Positions 49,917 through 58,709 of a stretch of 64,000 nucleotides of DNA are shown here, piece by piece. This stretch comes from an uncultured Bacteroides sp. Lineage in GTDB: Bacteria > Bacteroidota > Bacteroidia > Bacteroidales > Bacteroidaceae. The notes under the pieces are model-generated. The model was not told where the DNA came from, did not search any database, and saw only the letters and a program-made list of their open reading frames with translations. The DNA lies in assembly GCA_949300425.1 (NCBI GenBank), contig CASGED010000021.1, positions 1-64,000 on the forward strand, in the 5' to 3' direction. Positions within the stretch are counted from its first letter, which is position 1, and the number at the start of each line of letters is the position of its first letter. The position numbers and the translations under genes are program-made.

Positions 49917-50078
49917 TTAGTAAATAATTCCCCTTCTGTTAAAATACTGTTTCCTGTTAAAGTAAACGAACGTCTGTTCTTCCTTGCCCGCCGTTAGGTC
50001 ACGCAGCCAGAACAGGGCATGACGGGGTGCGTTATGATACACCAACAGTTCGTAGGTATATAGATATGTTGGAAGAAC
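49917..50078 (-). pseudogene. C-terminal scrap of a transglutaminase-like lipoprotein gene
   Basis: In one minus frame ending at the stop in 49917-49919 the sequence reads TYELLVYHNAPRHALFWLRD, then LTAGKEEQTFVYFNRKQYF. It matches the last residues of the genes at 50313 (TYELYYYD, then NVPEGALLILRNHTRGRQER) and 60097. The segment between 'TYEL' and the last strand is missing, so this is a deleted remnant. Confidence 0.8.
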
Positions 50079-50100
50079 TTGCATCGGTTCTCATTTTTCA

Positions 50101-50299
50101 TATCGGTAAATGCTTTTGGTCTCGGATTATAGAAAGAACCGGCCAACCGGAAAAGTGAATGCGATGAACCGCACACCCCGTAAATCTGTAGAAGCCCCCA
50201 TACGGCCTGTGTTCCGCCCGTTGTGCTCACCCACCAGCATACAGCTTGAGATGATTCTGCATATACATTGCATAGCAGATATGGCAAGATTGTAAACAT
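50101..50299 (-). pseudogene. Fragment of an O-antigen-ligase-like gene
   Basis: The minus-strand frame contains STTGGTQAVWGLLQIYGVCG, then SSHSLFRLAGSFYNPRP. It lines up with QAVWGLLQLYGFCPSNHERY then MTGTFMNPGPF of the intact gene at 44932 and with EAVWGLRQVFGFTASGHSLY of the one at 56708. Only about 45 residues of similarity remain, joined directly to the transglutaminase scrap. Confidence 0.75.
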
Positions 50300-50312
50300 T
50301 TTGTGTTAAATC

Positions 50313-52229
50313 TTACGGAAATATCTGTTCTCCGTTTTTCATGTAGAAACAACGTTCCTGCCTACCTCGCGTATGGTTACGCAGTATTAATAATGCTCCT
50401 TCGGGTACATTATCATAGTAAATCGTCATTTCCTTTGCCGTCTGTCTTCCCAACGACTTCCATTTCCGATGCTTGTCGTAATAGTAAAGTTCGTAAGTGT
50501 CTCCCAAATGGATGAAGTTGTCATCGTTGCGGGGCATGAACAGAAAATGGTCTATGGGTGTCGGTTTTCCCAAATCAAATGTAAGCTGTTCGTTGGCGGA
50601 GGCAGAGTGATAAGAAGTGCTCCAGTCTCCGTCCGTCAGTAATTTCAACTGTTCTCGTTGATACGCGGTCCACTCTTGATTTGAACTGACTGTGTAGTTG
50701 TCTATCGGTTGTCCGGTACTGTCCGTATACATGTACCATTCTCCCAATTTTATGTATTTATGTTTCGGGGAACAATAGCGTATGTATCGGTACTTTCCTT
50801 TGATCGCAGGCACTACAATATTATAGTTGGTCTGTGGAGTATCGATAACCTGATACAGCAGTTCCGAGTCTTTAAAATCCTTGCGGTTAGCGCCTGATAC
50901 AGTCACTCCTACCGAATAGGCCAAATACTGGTCGTTGTTTACCAACGGGTATTTCCTGCGGAGCGCCACCCTGCTACGATGCTGTGTGTCGGGAATGAAG
51001 AAATGAGGTCCTTCCTTTGTTGCGAGAAAAGGGTAGTCGCATACCGTAAAATCTCCGTTGTCATAGCGTGACAGAAAATAAATCATGCCGGGTTCCACGT
51101 ACTTGAAGTTGGCTACACCCTGTTTCGGCCGAGTGACATCGATGGGTATGTAATTCTGACCACTATAGACGCAAAGATAAAGCCAGTCTTTATCACTTTC
51201 TTCTTTCACGGAGATGTTGACGTGGCTGTCCGGGAAATATTCGCCGCTCACATCCTTCAGGCAGGGATTCTTAAAGAAACCGTAAGCTTTCTTGTCCGCA
51301 TAAAGTCCTTTCTGTTTCTCCGCCTGTATGCCGTAGCATGTCCTGTACACTTTTCCTTTCTTGCGCTTGGCGGTTTTGCCGTTCCGGCTGAAAACCTTAT
51401 CCGAGAGATTGAAAGGTACGGCCAGCCCATTGGTATCTACTACTGCGTTCCACAGATGACGGCTGTTATAACTGGGTGATATTTCGTAAAAATCGATTGT
51501 AACCGGAATCCCTACGGCCCGCATGACATAGGCGCAGATGTCGCACTCCTCCCTGCAATATCCGCCTCGGGTATTCAGCAGGAACAAAGCTCCTAAATGG
51601 GGAAGATTAAGATCCTTGTAACTGTCGAAATGTTGTTCTTTCTTCAAGTATTCGGCCATCCGGAAAGCCGCTTCCACCGCATTGTCTCCCTGATACAGTG
51701 AATCCAAAATGGGAGAATAACGTTCGTAATAAATCCTGCGCCAGTTTTCAAAGGGTTCGTCTCCCACACGGTATGGCAGGACGTATTCACAAAATTCTTC
51801 GAAGGAATAGTTTTGGTTCCACGCCCGTTTCTTCCATGCCTCAAACGCCAAGTTGATGTTGTCAATCAGCACTTCCGCCCTGGCCACGTGTATATCCCTC
51901 ACCAATTTGCATCTCCGGTAATCGAAAGCTCTCCACCGATTGAGAATGGAGTCCGCTATGGGTTGCCGCCACTTCTTATTTTTCCGGATGCTGCGTAGGG
52001 TATCCAACTCCCAGCCCTCATAGGTGTGGTGCAGGTACATATTGGCCACCAAGAAACGGGCGGCTTTCGCTTGCGGTGAATGTGGAGGATAATGGTCGAG
52101 CACCTTTTGCAGTTCAGTCCGGTTGTCTCCGGCTTCCCGTAAGACTGATTGCATAAGCTCGTCACGGTTGCCGCACGCGGCAAGTAGTATCACGACAAGC
52201 AACATTCCGATGTATATTTTGTTTCTCAT
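50313..52229 (-). CDS. Transglutaminase-like lipoprotein
   Basis: The protein of 638 residues has a lipobox (MLLVVILLAACGNRDELM) and an N-terminal helical part beginning LREAGDNRTELQKVLDHYPP. The transglutaminase-like core has Cys in GGYCREECDICAYVMRAVGI, His in SRHLWNAVV and the following Asp (DTNG). Two beta-rich parts follow, the last resembling a discoidin/carbohydrate-binding fold (STSYHSASANEQLTFDLGKP, then FLFMPRNDDNFIHLGDTYEL). It may act as a peptidase, amidase or crosslinker. It lies 35 bp after a signal peptidase gene. Confidence 0.8.
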   Translation of the reverse strand: MRNKIYIGMLLVVILLAACGNRDELMQSVLREAGDNRTELQKVLDHYPPHSPQAKAARFLVANMYLHHTYEGWELDTLRSIRKNKKWRQPIADSILNRWRAFDYRRCKLVRDIHVARAEVLIDNINLAFEAWKKRAWNQNYSFEEFCEYVLPYRVGDEPFENWRRIYYERYSPILDSLYQGDNAVEAAFRMAEYLKKEQHFDSYKDLNLPHLGALFLLNTRGGYCREECDICAYVMRAVGIPVTIDFYEISPSYNSRHLWNAVVDTNGLAVPFNLSDKVFSRNGKTAKRKKGKVYRTCYGIQAEKQKGLYADKKAYGFFKNPCLKDVSGEYFPDSHVNISVKEESDKDWLYLCVYSGQNYIPIDVTRPKQGVANFKYVEPGMIYFLSRYDNGDFTVCDYPFLATKEGPHFFIPDTQHRSRVALRRKYPLVNNDQYLAYSVGVTVSGANRKDFKDSELLYQVIDTPQTNYNIVVPAIKGKYRYIRYCSPKHKYIKLGEWYMYTDSTGQPIDNYTVSSNQEWTAYQREQLKLLTDGDWSTSYHSASANEQLTFDLGKPTPIDHFLFMPRNDDNFIHLGDTYELYYYDKHRKWKSLGRQTAKEMTIYYDNVPEGALLILRNHTRGRQERCFYMKNGEQIFP

Positions 52230-52263
52230 GGCAAAAGTTGTTTTTAATCGTATTATTTTCTAT

Positions 52264-53154
52264 TCATTCATTTACTTTTTTTCCTATCCGTTCCCATCGC
52301 ATTTCGCCGGTTACCGGATCTACCGATTTCCAAATCCTCCATACTCTACCTACAATGAACGTTTCGGGTAACAGTCCCCAATAGCGGGAGTCGCGCGAGT
52401 TCAATGCTTTATCCCCCGCCATGAAATAATAACTTTCCCGGAAACGGTAACTGTTTATCAGGCTGTCGCCTATCCAAACCGAGTCACCCTTCATCCGCAG
52501 TTTCTTTTTCTGTTCCCACTCTATTGGGTGTTTGTAGAGCAGGGCGTGTTTGCGGTTCATCGGCAAGTTGTCACCTTGGCGAGGAATGTAGAGCGGTCCA
52601 AACTCGGCGATGTTCCAACCCAATGCGGAGTCTTTCGGATAACTCCGTGTCACAAGGCGCATCCGTTTCGCCTCTCCGCTATCCATGACTCGTTGCAGTT
52701 CGTCCTGTCCGTCTACATATCCTATCGTCTCCCCCACACCTCGTACCCGATAATGGGCATTCCTTATCTCCAGCGTGTCGCCCGGCAACCCCACGCACCG
52801 CTTTGCGTAGTACAACATCACATCGAAAGCCATCGAGTCCCGTTTCTCCGGATAGGGGAAGTTGAACACCAATACATCGTTCCTCCGGATTTTCCGCCAA
52901 CCTGGTACTCGGTATATCTCCACTTCCTCCCCGTTCACTGCCTTCAGCAGGTTGAACAGCCGTGCCCCGGTGGAACATTTGTCTACCAAGATGTAATCGC
53001 CCGGCGTGAGCGTAGGCTCCATGGATTTCGATGGCACTTTGAAGGAAGTGAACACGAACACTTGCAGGAATACCCAAGCCAAGATGGCTAAGCAACCATA
53101 GAAGGCGATGTCTAAGGCAAGGAGAAGAAGTTTCTGAACGATTTTCATTTTCAC
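52264..53154 (-). CDS. Signal peptidase I (S26), locus-specific paralogue
   Basis: This is a membrane-bound type I signal peptidase of 296 residues. The N-terminal helix LDIAFYGCLAILAWVFLQVF precedes the catalytic Ser in FKVPSKSMEPTLTPGDYILV. The catalytic Lys lies in YYAKRCVGLPGDTLEIRNAH, and the late motif FMAGDKALNSRDSRYWGLLP is box E. It has no second N-terminal helix of the LepB type, and an insertion between boxes B and D. It lies 9 bp after a DUF1573 lipoprotein gene. A close paralogue is at 57505. Being in a peptide locus, it may process the NVEALA precursors, but this is inference. Confidence 0.9.
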   Translation of the reverse strand: MKMKIVQKLLLLALDIAFYGCLAILAWVFLQVFVFTSFKVPSKSMEPTLTPGDYILVDKCSTGARLFNLLKAVNGEEVEIYRVPGWRKIRRNDVLVFNFPYPEKRDSMAFDVMLYYAKRCVGLPGDTLEIRNAHYRVRGVGETIGYVDGQDELQRVMDSGEAKRMRLVTRSYPKDSALGWNIAEFGPLYIPRQGDNLPMNRKHALLYKHPIEWEQKKKLRMKGDSVWIGDSLINSYRFRESYYFMAGDKALNSRDSRYWGLLPETFIVGRVWRIWKSVDPVTGEMRWERIGKKVNE

Positions 53155-53163
53155 AACGATTGG

Positions 53164-54024
53164 TTATTCCGCATTCCCCTTGACAGTCAGTCGCAAAGGA
53201 GCTTCTTTCGCATTGCAATACACTGTCAGCGTTTTGTTAAAGTACTCCGGTCGGTCAGCTTTGTAAGTCATGCGCAAGGTCACACAATCACCGGGGCGTA
53301 CCGGTTCTTTAGCATAATCTACCGTAATGCAACCGCAAGACGTATCTACCATTTCGATAGCTAACAATTTGTCACCCGTATTGGTCAGCGTAAAGGTTCG
53401 TGTCTGCTCCTGTTGCCAGTCAAACGTCCCCATGTCCAATGACGTTTGGTCTATGCTTATGGTTGTAAGAGGCTTGGGCGTTTCCGTATCCATGGCTTTC
53501 CCTTGGATGATTCTCAGGTACAAATCTTTCACTTTGGGATTGTGGATGGGGTTACCGATAGCGAGAACTTTATTGCTCTTATCCAACAAAAAGGTTTGAA
53601 ACCTTTCGTCCACAGGAAAATGGTTCAGTTGATTTAATACGTCATCGTTATCAATGCAAATAGGATATGGAAACCTACTTGCCCTTAAGGTTTGATATAT
53701 TTCCGGCCCATCTTTTGGGAAAAAGACGAAGAGGAACTTTACTTTTGAAGGAACTAAAGAATCTAATAGATATATATAATCTGCCCATTCGTTTAAGCCT
53801 AATTTACAACTGGTACACCCTGTTGAATCTACATATGAAAGTATTTTATATTCTCCACAAACAGAAAAATCCACAGTATCATTTCCACGTATAGTAAAAG
53901 TCATGCTATCAGGATATTGTATAACACGCCCCTCCCATCCCTGTAATATATCCATTATTGTTCTTTGCCTATCTTGGCAAGATACAACAAATAATAAGAT
54001 AAAAATCCAAATCAAATGTTTCAT
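53164..54024 (-). CDS. Thioredoxin-like/DUF1573 fusion lipoprotein
   Basis: The 286-residue protein has a lipobox (MKHLIWIFILLFVVSCQD). The thioredoxin-like half has ILSYVDSTGCTSCKLGLNEW (C-x-x-C) and FQTFLLDKSNKVLAIGNPIH. The DUF1573 half has FTLTNTGDKLLAIEMVDTSC followed by GCITVDYAKEPVRPGD. Its last 80 residues are nearly identical to the partial gene at the right edge (63779), suggesting recent duplication or gene conversion. It lies 18 bp after a propeller lipoprotein gene. Confidence 0.84.
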   Translation of the reverse strand: MKHLIWIFILLFVVSCQDRQRTIMDILQGWEGRVIQYPDSMTFTIRGNDTVDFSVCGEYKILSYVDSTGCTSCKLGLNEWADYIYLLDSLVPSKVKFLFVFFPKDGPEIYQTLRASRFPYPICIDNDDVLNQLNHFPVDERFQTFLLDKSNKVLAIGNPIHNPKVKDLYLRIIQGKAMDTETPKPLTTISIDQTSLDMGTFDWQQEQTRTFTLTNTGDKLLAIEMVDTSCGCITVDYAKEPVRPGDCVTLRMTYKADRPEYFNKTLTVYCNAKEAPLRLTVKGNAE

Positions 54025-54042
54025 TGCAATTCTAAGAAATTG

Positions 54043-55038
54043 TCAATCAATTAATATGTCCAATTTAAAAAACGAGCCCTTCCCTGATTTGTTACAGCAA
54101 CCAATGATGGCTTTTCTGTCTTCATCTACTACAATACCCACAACAAACTTATTCAAACGATATCGAATCTTTAAGTTTCCTTCCCAATCCAAGACCACAA
54201 TCTCTGAATAGTTTTTCGGAGGCGGAAGCTGTTGTTCCGGATTTACAAGATAAATGTATTTGTCCGTAGTTACCGCATTTTGAATATACCAATAAGTTTT
54301 TCGACGGTTCGGATCAACCAAATTATCATTAGGCACATAATCAAGTTTCACAGCGTGAAGTAACTTTCCGCTATCGTCATATATATGTACACGACGAATG
54401 TTGGAATAAGCAACAACAAAAGCTGTTCCATCCGGTTTTGTATTCAATGTATGGAAATAGGCTTCTTTGAAATTCCTCAACCGTTTGAAACGAGCTGGAG
54501 ACTCCGGGTACTCACCGCCGGATTTCCACTCTCCTGTTTTCATGTTTACAATATGAAATTCTGAAGTTCCGTCCAAATCATAATTGTCGGCAAAAACATA
54601 CCGTTCCTTACCCAAAGATTTAACGCTGATGGAAAAGGGGACAGCCAACACCTCGAAAGCCCCACATGGAATTAAGGAATCTTGCTCATCCAACCGGTAT
54701 TTGTTCACTTTCCCTTTCGACTCCAACAAAAGCTCGTTTCCTACTACGGTCTTTCCAATATTTCGCTGAAGTTGTTGAATACGAATGAACTTCAAATCCG
54801 GATAAGAATAAATCCGAACCCTGTCGTAATCCCCGAAAGCCAACAGCCTATTTTCCAATCGGAGCAAAGACGTTGTCTTGAGGTTGCATTCCATAGATAT
54901 CGAAGACAGCGCACAACATGTATCGATCAGGAAATCCGATTTATATTCTATTCTGACATCCTTCTTTCGTGAAGTGTCGCAAGCTGTTACTGTCAATGAC
55001 AGCAGAACTATGAGAATACAGATGCTTTTACAATTCAT
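54043..55038 (-). CDS. 6-bladed beta-propeller lipoprotein (BF3164-like)
   Basis: The 331-residue lipoprotein (IVLLSLTVTACDTSRKKD) has repeated beta-strand pairs typical of the BF3164 type: NRLLAFGDYDRVRIYSYPDL, YFHTLNTKPDGTAFVVAYSN and ILYLVNPE-like TDKYIYLVNPEQQLPPPKNY. It overlaps the preceding propeller gene by 11 bp, so the two are co-translated as a pair. Function unknown. Confidence 0.78.
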   Translation of the reverse strand: MNCKSICILIVLLSLTVTACDTSRKKDVRIEYKSDFLIDTCCALSSISMECNLKTTSLLRLENRLLAFGDYDRVRIYSYPDLKFIRIQQLQRNIGKTVVGNELLLESKGKVNKYRLDEQDSLIPCGAFEVLAVPFSISVKSLGKERYVFADNYDLDGTSEFHIVNMKTGEWKSGGEYPESPARFKRLRNFKEAYFHTLNTKPDGTAFVVAYSNIRRVHIYDDSGKLLHAVKLDYVPNDNLVDPNRRKTYWYIQNAVTTDKYIYLVNPEQQLPPPKNYSEIVVLDWEGNLKIRYRLNKFVVGIVVDEDRKAIIGCCNKSGKGSFFKLDILID

Positions 55039-56032
55039 ATTTCAACAACATATAGTCGGGATTTAAAGCCAAAGCATACAAAACATTGTTACGGCGGTCT
55101 GAAGCAATGCGTACGACTGGTACTCCTAAGTCCACCACTTTCACTAAATTGGCATTGTAATCGTACAAATAGGCCAAGTGCGGAAGCAATCGTTCGTCAC
55201 GTCCTCGAACAGGCTTTTCCAAAGGTTCGTTCTCCCAATCACGGTGCAGAGACACTATATAATCCTTACATAGTGACAGTCCAAATACACCTCCTATGCG
55301 GTCATCCGTGACAATGCGTCCACGCGAAATCTCATAGCCTATCTCCGGTTCAATCTCCCAACGAAATTTAAAGGCATCATTTTCTTTTTGATACAAGGCC
55401 AAATAAGGCACGCTAAACGAACAGCAAGCCAACATGCCGCTAACAGAATCGTATGCCAGTGTATTACCTAAATGCTGACGTACCTCCTTGATTGGATAAA
55501 CACCAAACGCTGTTTCCCGTCCGCGTATGTTTGCCCTAAAATAACGCTCTTCACCATCTTCCGTGATGCCGATGAAAACGCCCTGCTGCAATTCGGTCAT
55601 ATGCGGACGTACCTTTTCCTCTTCTTCACTCAAAGGAATGAACGGATTACCACCCGCTATCAGGCTGTCAATAGACAAGAAACCGTTGGTATTACCGTTT
55701 GCGTCCGATGCAAAGAAGCGGTTGTTTATACAGTTCGTACCAATTCCTCCTGTAATGAACTCGGAAGGTCCTTCGCCAACCTTTCCCATCTTTCCGAGCA
55801 GTTCTCCAGTCGTGGCATCGTGTACATTTACAAAATAGTCTCGTGCAAATGGATCTTCCCAGACCAAATAATCGCCTGCGACAGACATACTCCCCGGCAT
55901 CCGTGTCATAATGTTGCTATCCAATATTTGGAATAGAACCTTTTCTCGGACAACTTCCCTTTGCTTGGATTGGCATCCCAATATAACCATACCGCACAAA
56001 CACGCGGCGAAAATCTTAATAGCCTTATACAT
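55028..56032 (-). CDS. 6-bladed beta-propeller lipoprotein (BF3164-like)
   Basis: The 334-residue lipoprotein (FAACLCGMVILGCQSKQR) has the classic first blades: SVAGDYLVWEDPFARDYFVN, then GELLGKMGKVGEGPSEFITG. Later strands include VVRIASDRRNNVLYALALNP. Its 3' end overlaps the next propeller gene by 11 bp. It follows an NVEALA gene by about 100 bp, the same order as at 48.6/48.5 and 63.4/63.2 kb. Confidence 0.82.
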   Translation of the reverse strand: MYKAIKIFAACLCGMVILGCQSKQREVVREKVLFQILDSNIMTRMPGSMSVAGDYLVWEDPFARDYFVNVHDATTGELLGKMGKVGEGPSEFITGGIGTNCINNRFFASDANGNTNGFLSIDSLIAGGNPFIPLSEEEEKVRPHMTELQQGVFIGITEDGEERYFRANIRGRETAFGVYPIKEVRQHLGNTLAYDSVSGMLACCSFSVPYLALYQKENDAFKFRWEIEPEIGYEISRGRIVTDDRIGGVFGLSLCKDYIVSLHRDWENEPLEKPVRGRDERLLPHLAYLYDYNANLVKVVDLGVPVVRIASDRRNNVLYALALNPDYMLLKYEL

Positions 56033-56133
56033 AATAATCGTTTATTATAAATGAAGAAGCACAATGACTCTTATTGAAATAATTAATAAATCAACGCAGT
56101 CCCGTACTTCTTCTAACCATTGTATTACTCTTC

Positions 56134-56412
56134 TCAATTGTGGTAATGTGCGCATCCTGTCCGATGGCTACAAGGTGAGTTTTCAGTTGGCCTTGCATAA
56201 GTATAATGAAGCCGATCACAAACACAACATTCCTTATCCCATGACCCTTCACATCTGTGTTCGGAAGGTAATTCTTGATCGGCTAATGCTTCCATATTAG
56301 CCATCGTCGTTTCGGATAAAGTCGTTTGGGGCTTTTGGTTGGCATAAACTCCATACCCCGCTATGGCAGCGAATGCTGCTACTATAGCTCCTCTAATAAA
56401 TACTTTTTTCAT
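56134..56412 (-). CDS. NVEALA-family Cys-rich peptide precursor
   Basis: This precursor has 92 residues. Its N-terminal hydrophobic segment contains GAIVAAFAAIAGYGVYANQK. The motif NMEALA is at 39-44, preceded by TTLSETTMA. The 48-residue tail has six cysteines (54, 62, 63, 65, 81, 87) and several His/Tyr. The leader is very similar to that of the 63397 copy (AAFAAxAGYGVYA), but the tails are unrelated. This pattern of conserved leader and variable core is typical of processed peptides. Confidence 0.85.
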   Translation of the reverse strand: MKKVFIRGAIVAAFAAIAGYGVYANQKPQTTLSETTMANMEALADQELPSEHRCEGSWDKECCVCDRLHYTYARPTENSPCSHRTGCAHYHN

Positions 56413-56545
56413 TTTATTCTACTTTTAATGGTTTTCATATTCATTCTTTTCTTGTTCTTCCGTCTCTATCCTTTCACCGGAAAGCAACAGTATTGCCCAT
56501 TCGTTACATTGTGATTTTGATACACTCCTCCTTTCTTCTTTTCTG
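56413..56545 (-). promoter_or_regulatory. Conserved leader region upstream of NVEALA gene (copy 1)
   Basis: On the minus strand GAGTGTATCAAAATC is followed by GGGCAATACTGTTGCTTTCC and GAAAGGATAGAGACGGA, then an A-rich stretch up to the NVEALA ATG. The same blocks, with small changes, precede the 63397 gene at 63625-63740. A one-base length difference between the blocks changes the reading frame, which argues against a coding role. It may be a 5' UTR or processing element. Confidence 0.5.
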
Positions 56546-56707
56546 TTAGTACAAAATTCAACAAAAATCTTCAAGAAGGCGTTCAAAATCGTATCAAAGA
56601 CTTTTAAAATCATATCTTCTCCGTAATTTATACAGAAATTATAAGAATTGTAATGATATTATGAGGCTACAAGACATATTTTCCCGCTTTTTATTGCTAT
56701 TATGGTT

Positions 56708-57508
56708 TCATTTATATCCTCGTCCATTCTGCATTCCCCTTGAACTGTATATGTTGTAAGCGGCCGAGTCATTTCTGTATCTGTGTCCCGTCCAAGGTTG
56801 CTCCATGGCAGCCCGTGCGCTCATCCGCCACAGGAAGAGCCGTCCGCGTGCCGAATCGGGCTTCAATACGAACAACAGGCACGCTGCCAATGCGACAAGC
56901 GTAAGACTCGCACTGACTGTTCCCACCTTTTTCCACCAACTCCCCGCCCAAAGTTTTCTATATATAATATGGTGTAGACGCTTCGCCTTTCCATTGGCGC
57001 CCCATACCCACAAGCAAGCCGCCGCAGCCGCTATCCATGCCGAACGGCTCATGCTTGCCGGCAACACGCAGAGGACGAATAGTCCCACACCTCCGCTTAC
57101 CCATCGTTTCCATTGGCTGTCTGCCGTAAGATACCCGTGCAGGCACACCGGAAGCACGATAGCCAAATAGCCCGCATAAGGACCGGGATTGAAGAAAGAC
57201 CCCGTCAGCGCATACAGTGAGTGTCCCGAAGCCGTGAAGCCGAACACTTGCCGCAGCCCCCACACAGCCTCCAGTCCGCCCAGTATCAGCAGACTGCCTT
57301 GTAGCACGTCCGCTAATGCAGGCAACGGCTTTCTCCGGCATAATATGATGGCCAGGCCGATACAACCGGCCGTTATTGGTGCAGTCCGGTCGTACCATAC
57401 CCATTGGCTCACCGTCTCTCCGGGCGGCAAGTCTGCCGAAGTAATCCCTACCATGCCTAAGGGCAAGGTTACGGCGAAAAGCAATAGCAAAGTTCCTATA
57501 TGTCTCAT
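56708..57508 (-). pseudogene. Truncated O-antigen-ligase-like gene joined to a DUF1573 3' scrap
   Basis: The first 240 residues match the intact ligase-like gene at 44932: EAVWGLRQVFGFTASGHSLY, then ALTGSFFNPGPYAGYLAIVL; LPASMSRSAWIAAAAACLWV; RGRLFLWRMSARAAMEQPWT. The frame then leaves the family after 'TG' and stops. About 300 residues are missing, including the periplasmic loop and TPRs. In another frame at about 56712-56755 the sequence reads IQFKGNAEWTRI before a stop, like the C-terminus of the DUF1573 genes (LTVKGNAE). This is a deletion junction. It overlaps the signal peptidase gene by 4 bp. Confidence 0.8.
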
Positions 57509-58389
57509 TGTTCAATCCTCTTCATCCATCTGTCCCATCTCCATTCCCCGCTTACAGGGTCTACCGACTTCCACACCCGTACCGCACGTCCCACAATGTA
57601 TTCCTCCGGCAGCAGGCCGAAGTAGCGGGAGTCCCGTGAGTTCACCGCCTTGTCGCCTGCTACGAAGTAATAATTCTTCCGGAAGCAGTAGCGGGAGATG
57701 ATACTGTCGCCCAGCCACACCGTATCGCCTTGCATCTGTAGCTTCTTTCCTTGTTCCCATTCTATCGCGTTGCGATACAGCATCACGTTCAGCGAATCCA
57801 TTCTGATGGTGCTTCCCTGCTTGGGAATGTATAGCGGACCGAATTCCCCGATGGTCCAGGGAACCTCTTCCCGGTTGGGATAAGCGCGGGTCATGATGCC
57901 AAAGTCTTCCGCCCGTCCGTCCTTCAGGATGTGTTGCAGTTCGTCCTGTGCCTGTATGCAGCCCGGTGTCTCTTGGCATCCCCGTATCCGAAAGTGCGCG
58001 TCCCGTATCTCTAAAGTATCGCCCGGCACTGCCACACACCGCTTCACGTAGTACAGCATCAGGTCGAAAGCTATCGAGTCCCACCGTCCCGGATACGGAA
58101 AGTTGAACACCAGCACATCGTTCCGCCGGAAGTCCCGCCAGCCGGGCATCCGATGAATGGTAAACTCCTCCTTGTTCGCCGCTTTCAGTAGATGGAACAG
58201 CCGTGCCCCCGTGTTGCACTTGTCCACCAGGATATTGTCACCCGGCATCAACGCCGGCTCCATGGAGTCCGACGGCACCTTGAACGAAGTGAACACGAAC
58301 ACCTGTAGGAATATCCAGGCAAGGATGGCCAGGCAGCCGTAGAAGGCGATGTCCAGGGCAAGTACAAGCAGTTTTTTGAGCACTTTCAT
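57505..58389 (-). CDS. Signal peptidase I (S26), locus-specific paralogue
   Basis: This 294-residue protein is a paralogue of the one at 52264. The catalytic Ser is in FKVPSDSMEPALMPGDNILV, the Lys in YYVKRCVAVPGDTLEIRDAH and box E in YFVAGDKAVNSRDSRYFGLL. The N-terminal helix region is almost identical to that of its paralogue. It lies between a propeller gene (with element E in the gap) and the truncated ligase-like gene. All catalytic residues are present, so it is probably active. Confidence 0.9.
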   Translation of the reverse strand: MKVLKKLLVLALDIAFYGCLAILAWIFLQVFVFTSFKVPSDSMEPALMPGDNILVDKCNTGARLFHLLKAANKEEFTIHRMPGWRDFRRNDVLVFNFPYPGRWDSIAFDLMLYYVKRCVAVPGDTLEIRDAHFRIRGCQETPGCIQAQDELQHILKDGRAEDFGIMTRAYPNREEVPWTIGEFGPLYIPKQGSTIRMDSLNVMLYRNAIEWEQGKKLQMQGDTVWLGDSIISRYCFRKNYYFVAGDKAVNSRDSRYFGLLPEEYIVGRAVRVWKSVDPVSGEWRWDRWMKRIEQ

Positions 58390-58455
58390 TCTTATCTAAT
58401 TTCAAATTTCACTAATTCCAATTCTCCTTTATTTGCTAAGTAAGTGTACAAAATT

Positions 58456-58624
58456 AAATGATAATTTATCTGTCCAGAGAACGCAGACGACACAGAGCAC
58501 GCAGATGAACGCAGACTTATATTTTTCCCTTTGTGCAGACAGGCGAAGCCCTTTATTTTCTGCGATCCTCTGCGCCAGTCAGCGTTGTCTGCGTTCTCCT
58601 GATGCAGTCGCTAAATTCCCATTT
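58456..58624. repeat. TIR-bracketed palindromic element E (propeller-signal peptidase gap)
   Basis: The ends are AAATGATAATTTA (58456-58468) and TAAATTCCCATTT (58612-58624). The interior has GAGAACGCAGACGACACAGA on the left and GCGTTGTCTGCGTTCTC on the right as inverted copies, with an AT-rich centre. Unlike the others it is 67 bp from the next start codon. Confidence 0.8.
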
Positions 58625-58709
58625 TACTTCTTATTGCTTACTTGTCCAAGTATTATTGGATAAATGGTCAACTATCCAAGGATACTTGGCACTTTCTTAT
58701 TGGATACTT

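Noticed and set aside
58640-58700. CCAAG...CTTGG palindromes between element E and the propeller gene as another periodic array
   Set aside because: Only two palindromes are seen and their centres are 30 bp apart, outside the 22/23 rule.
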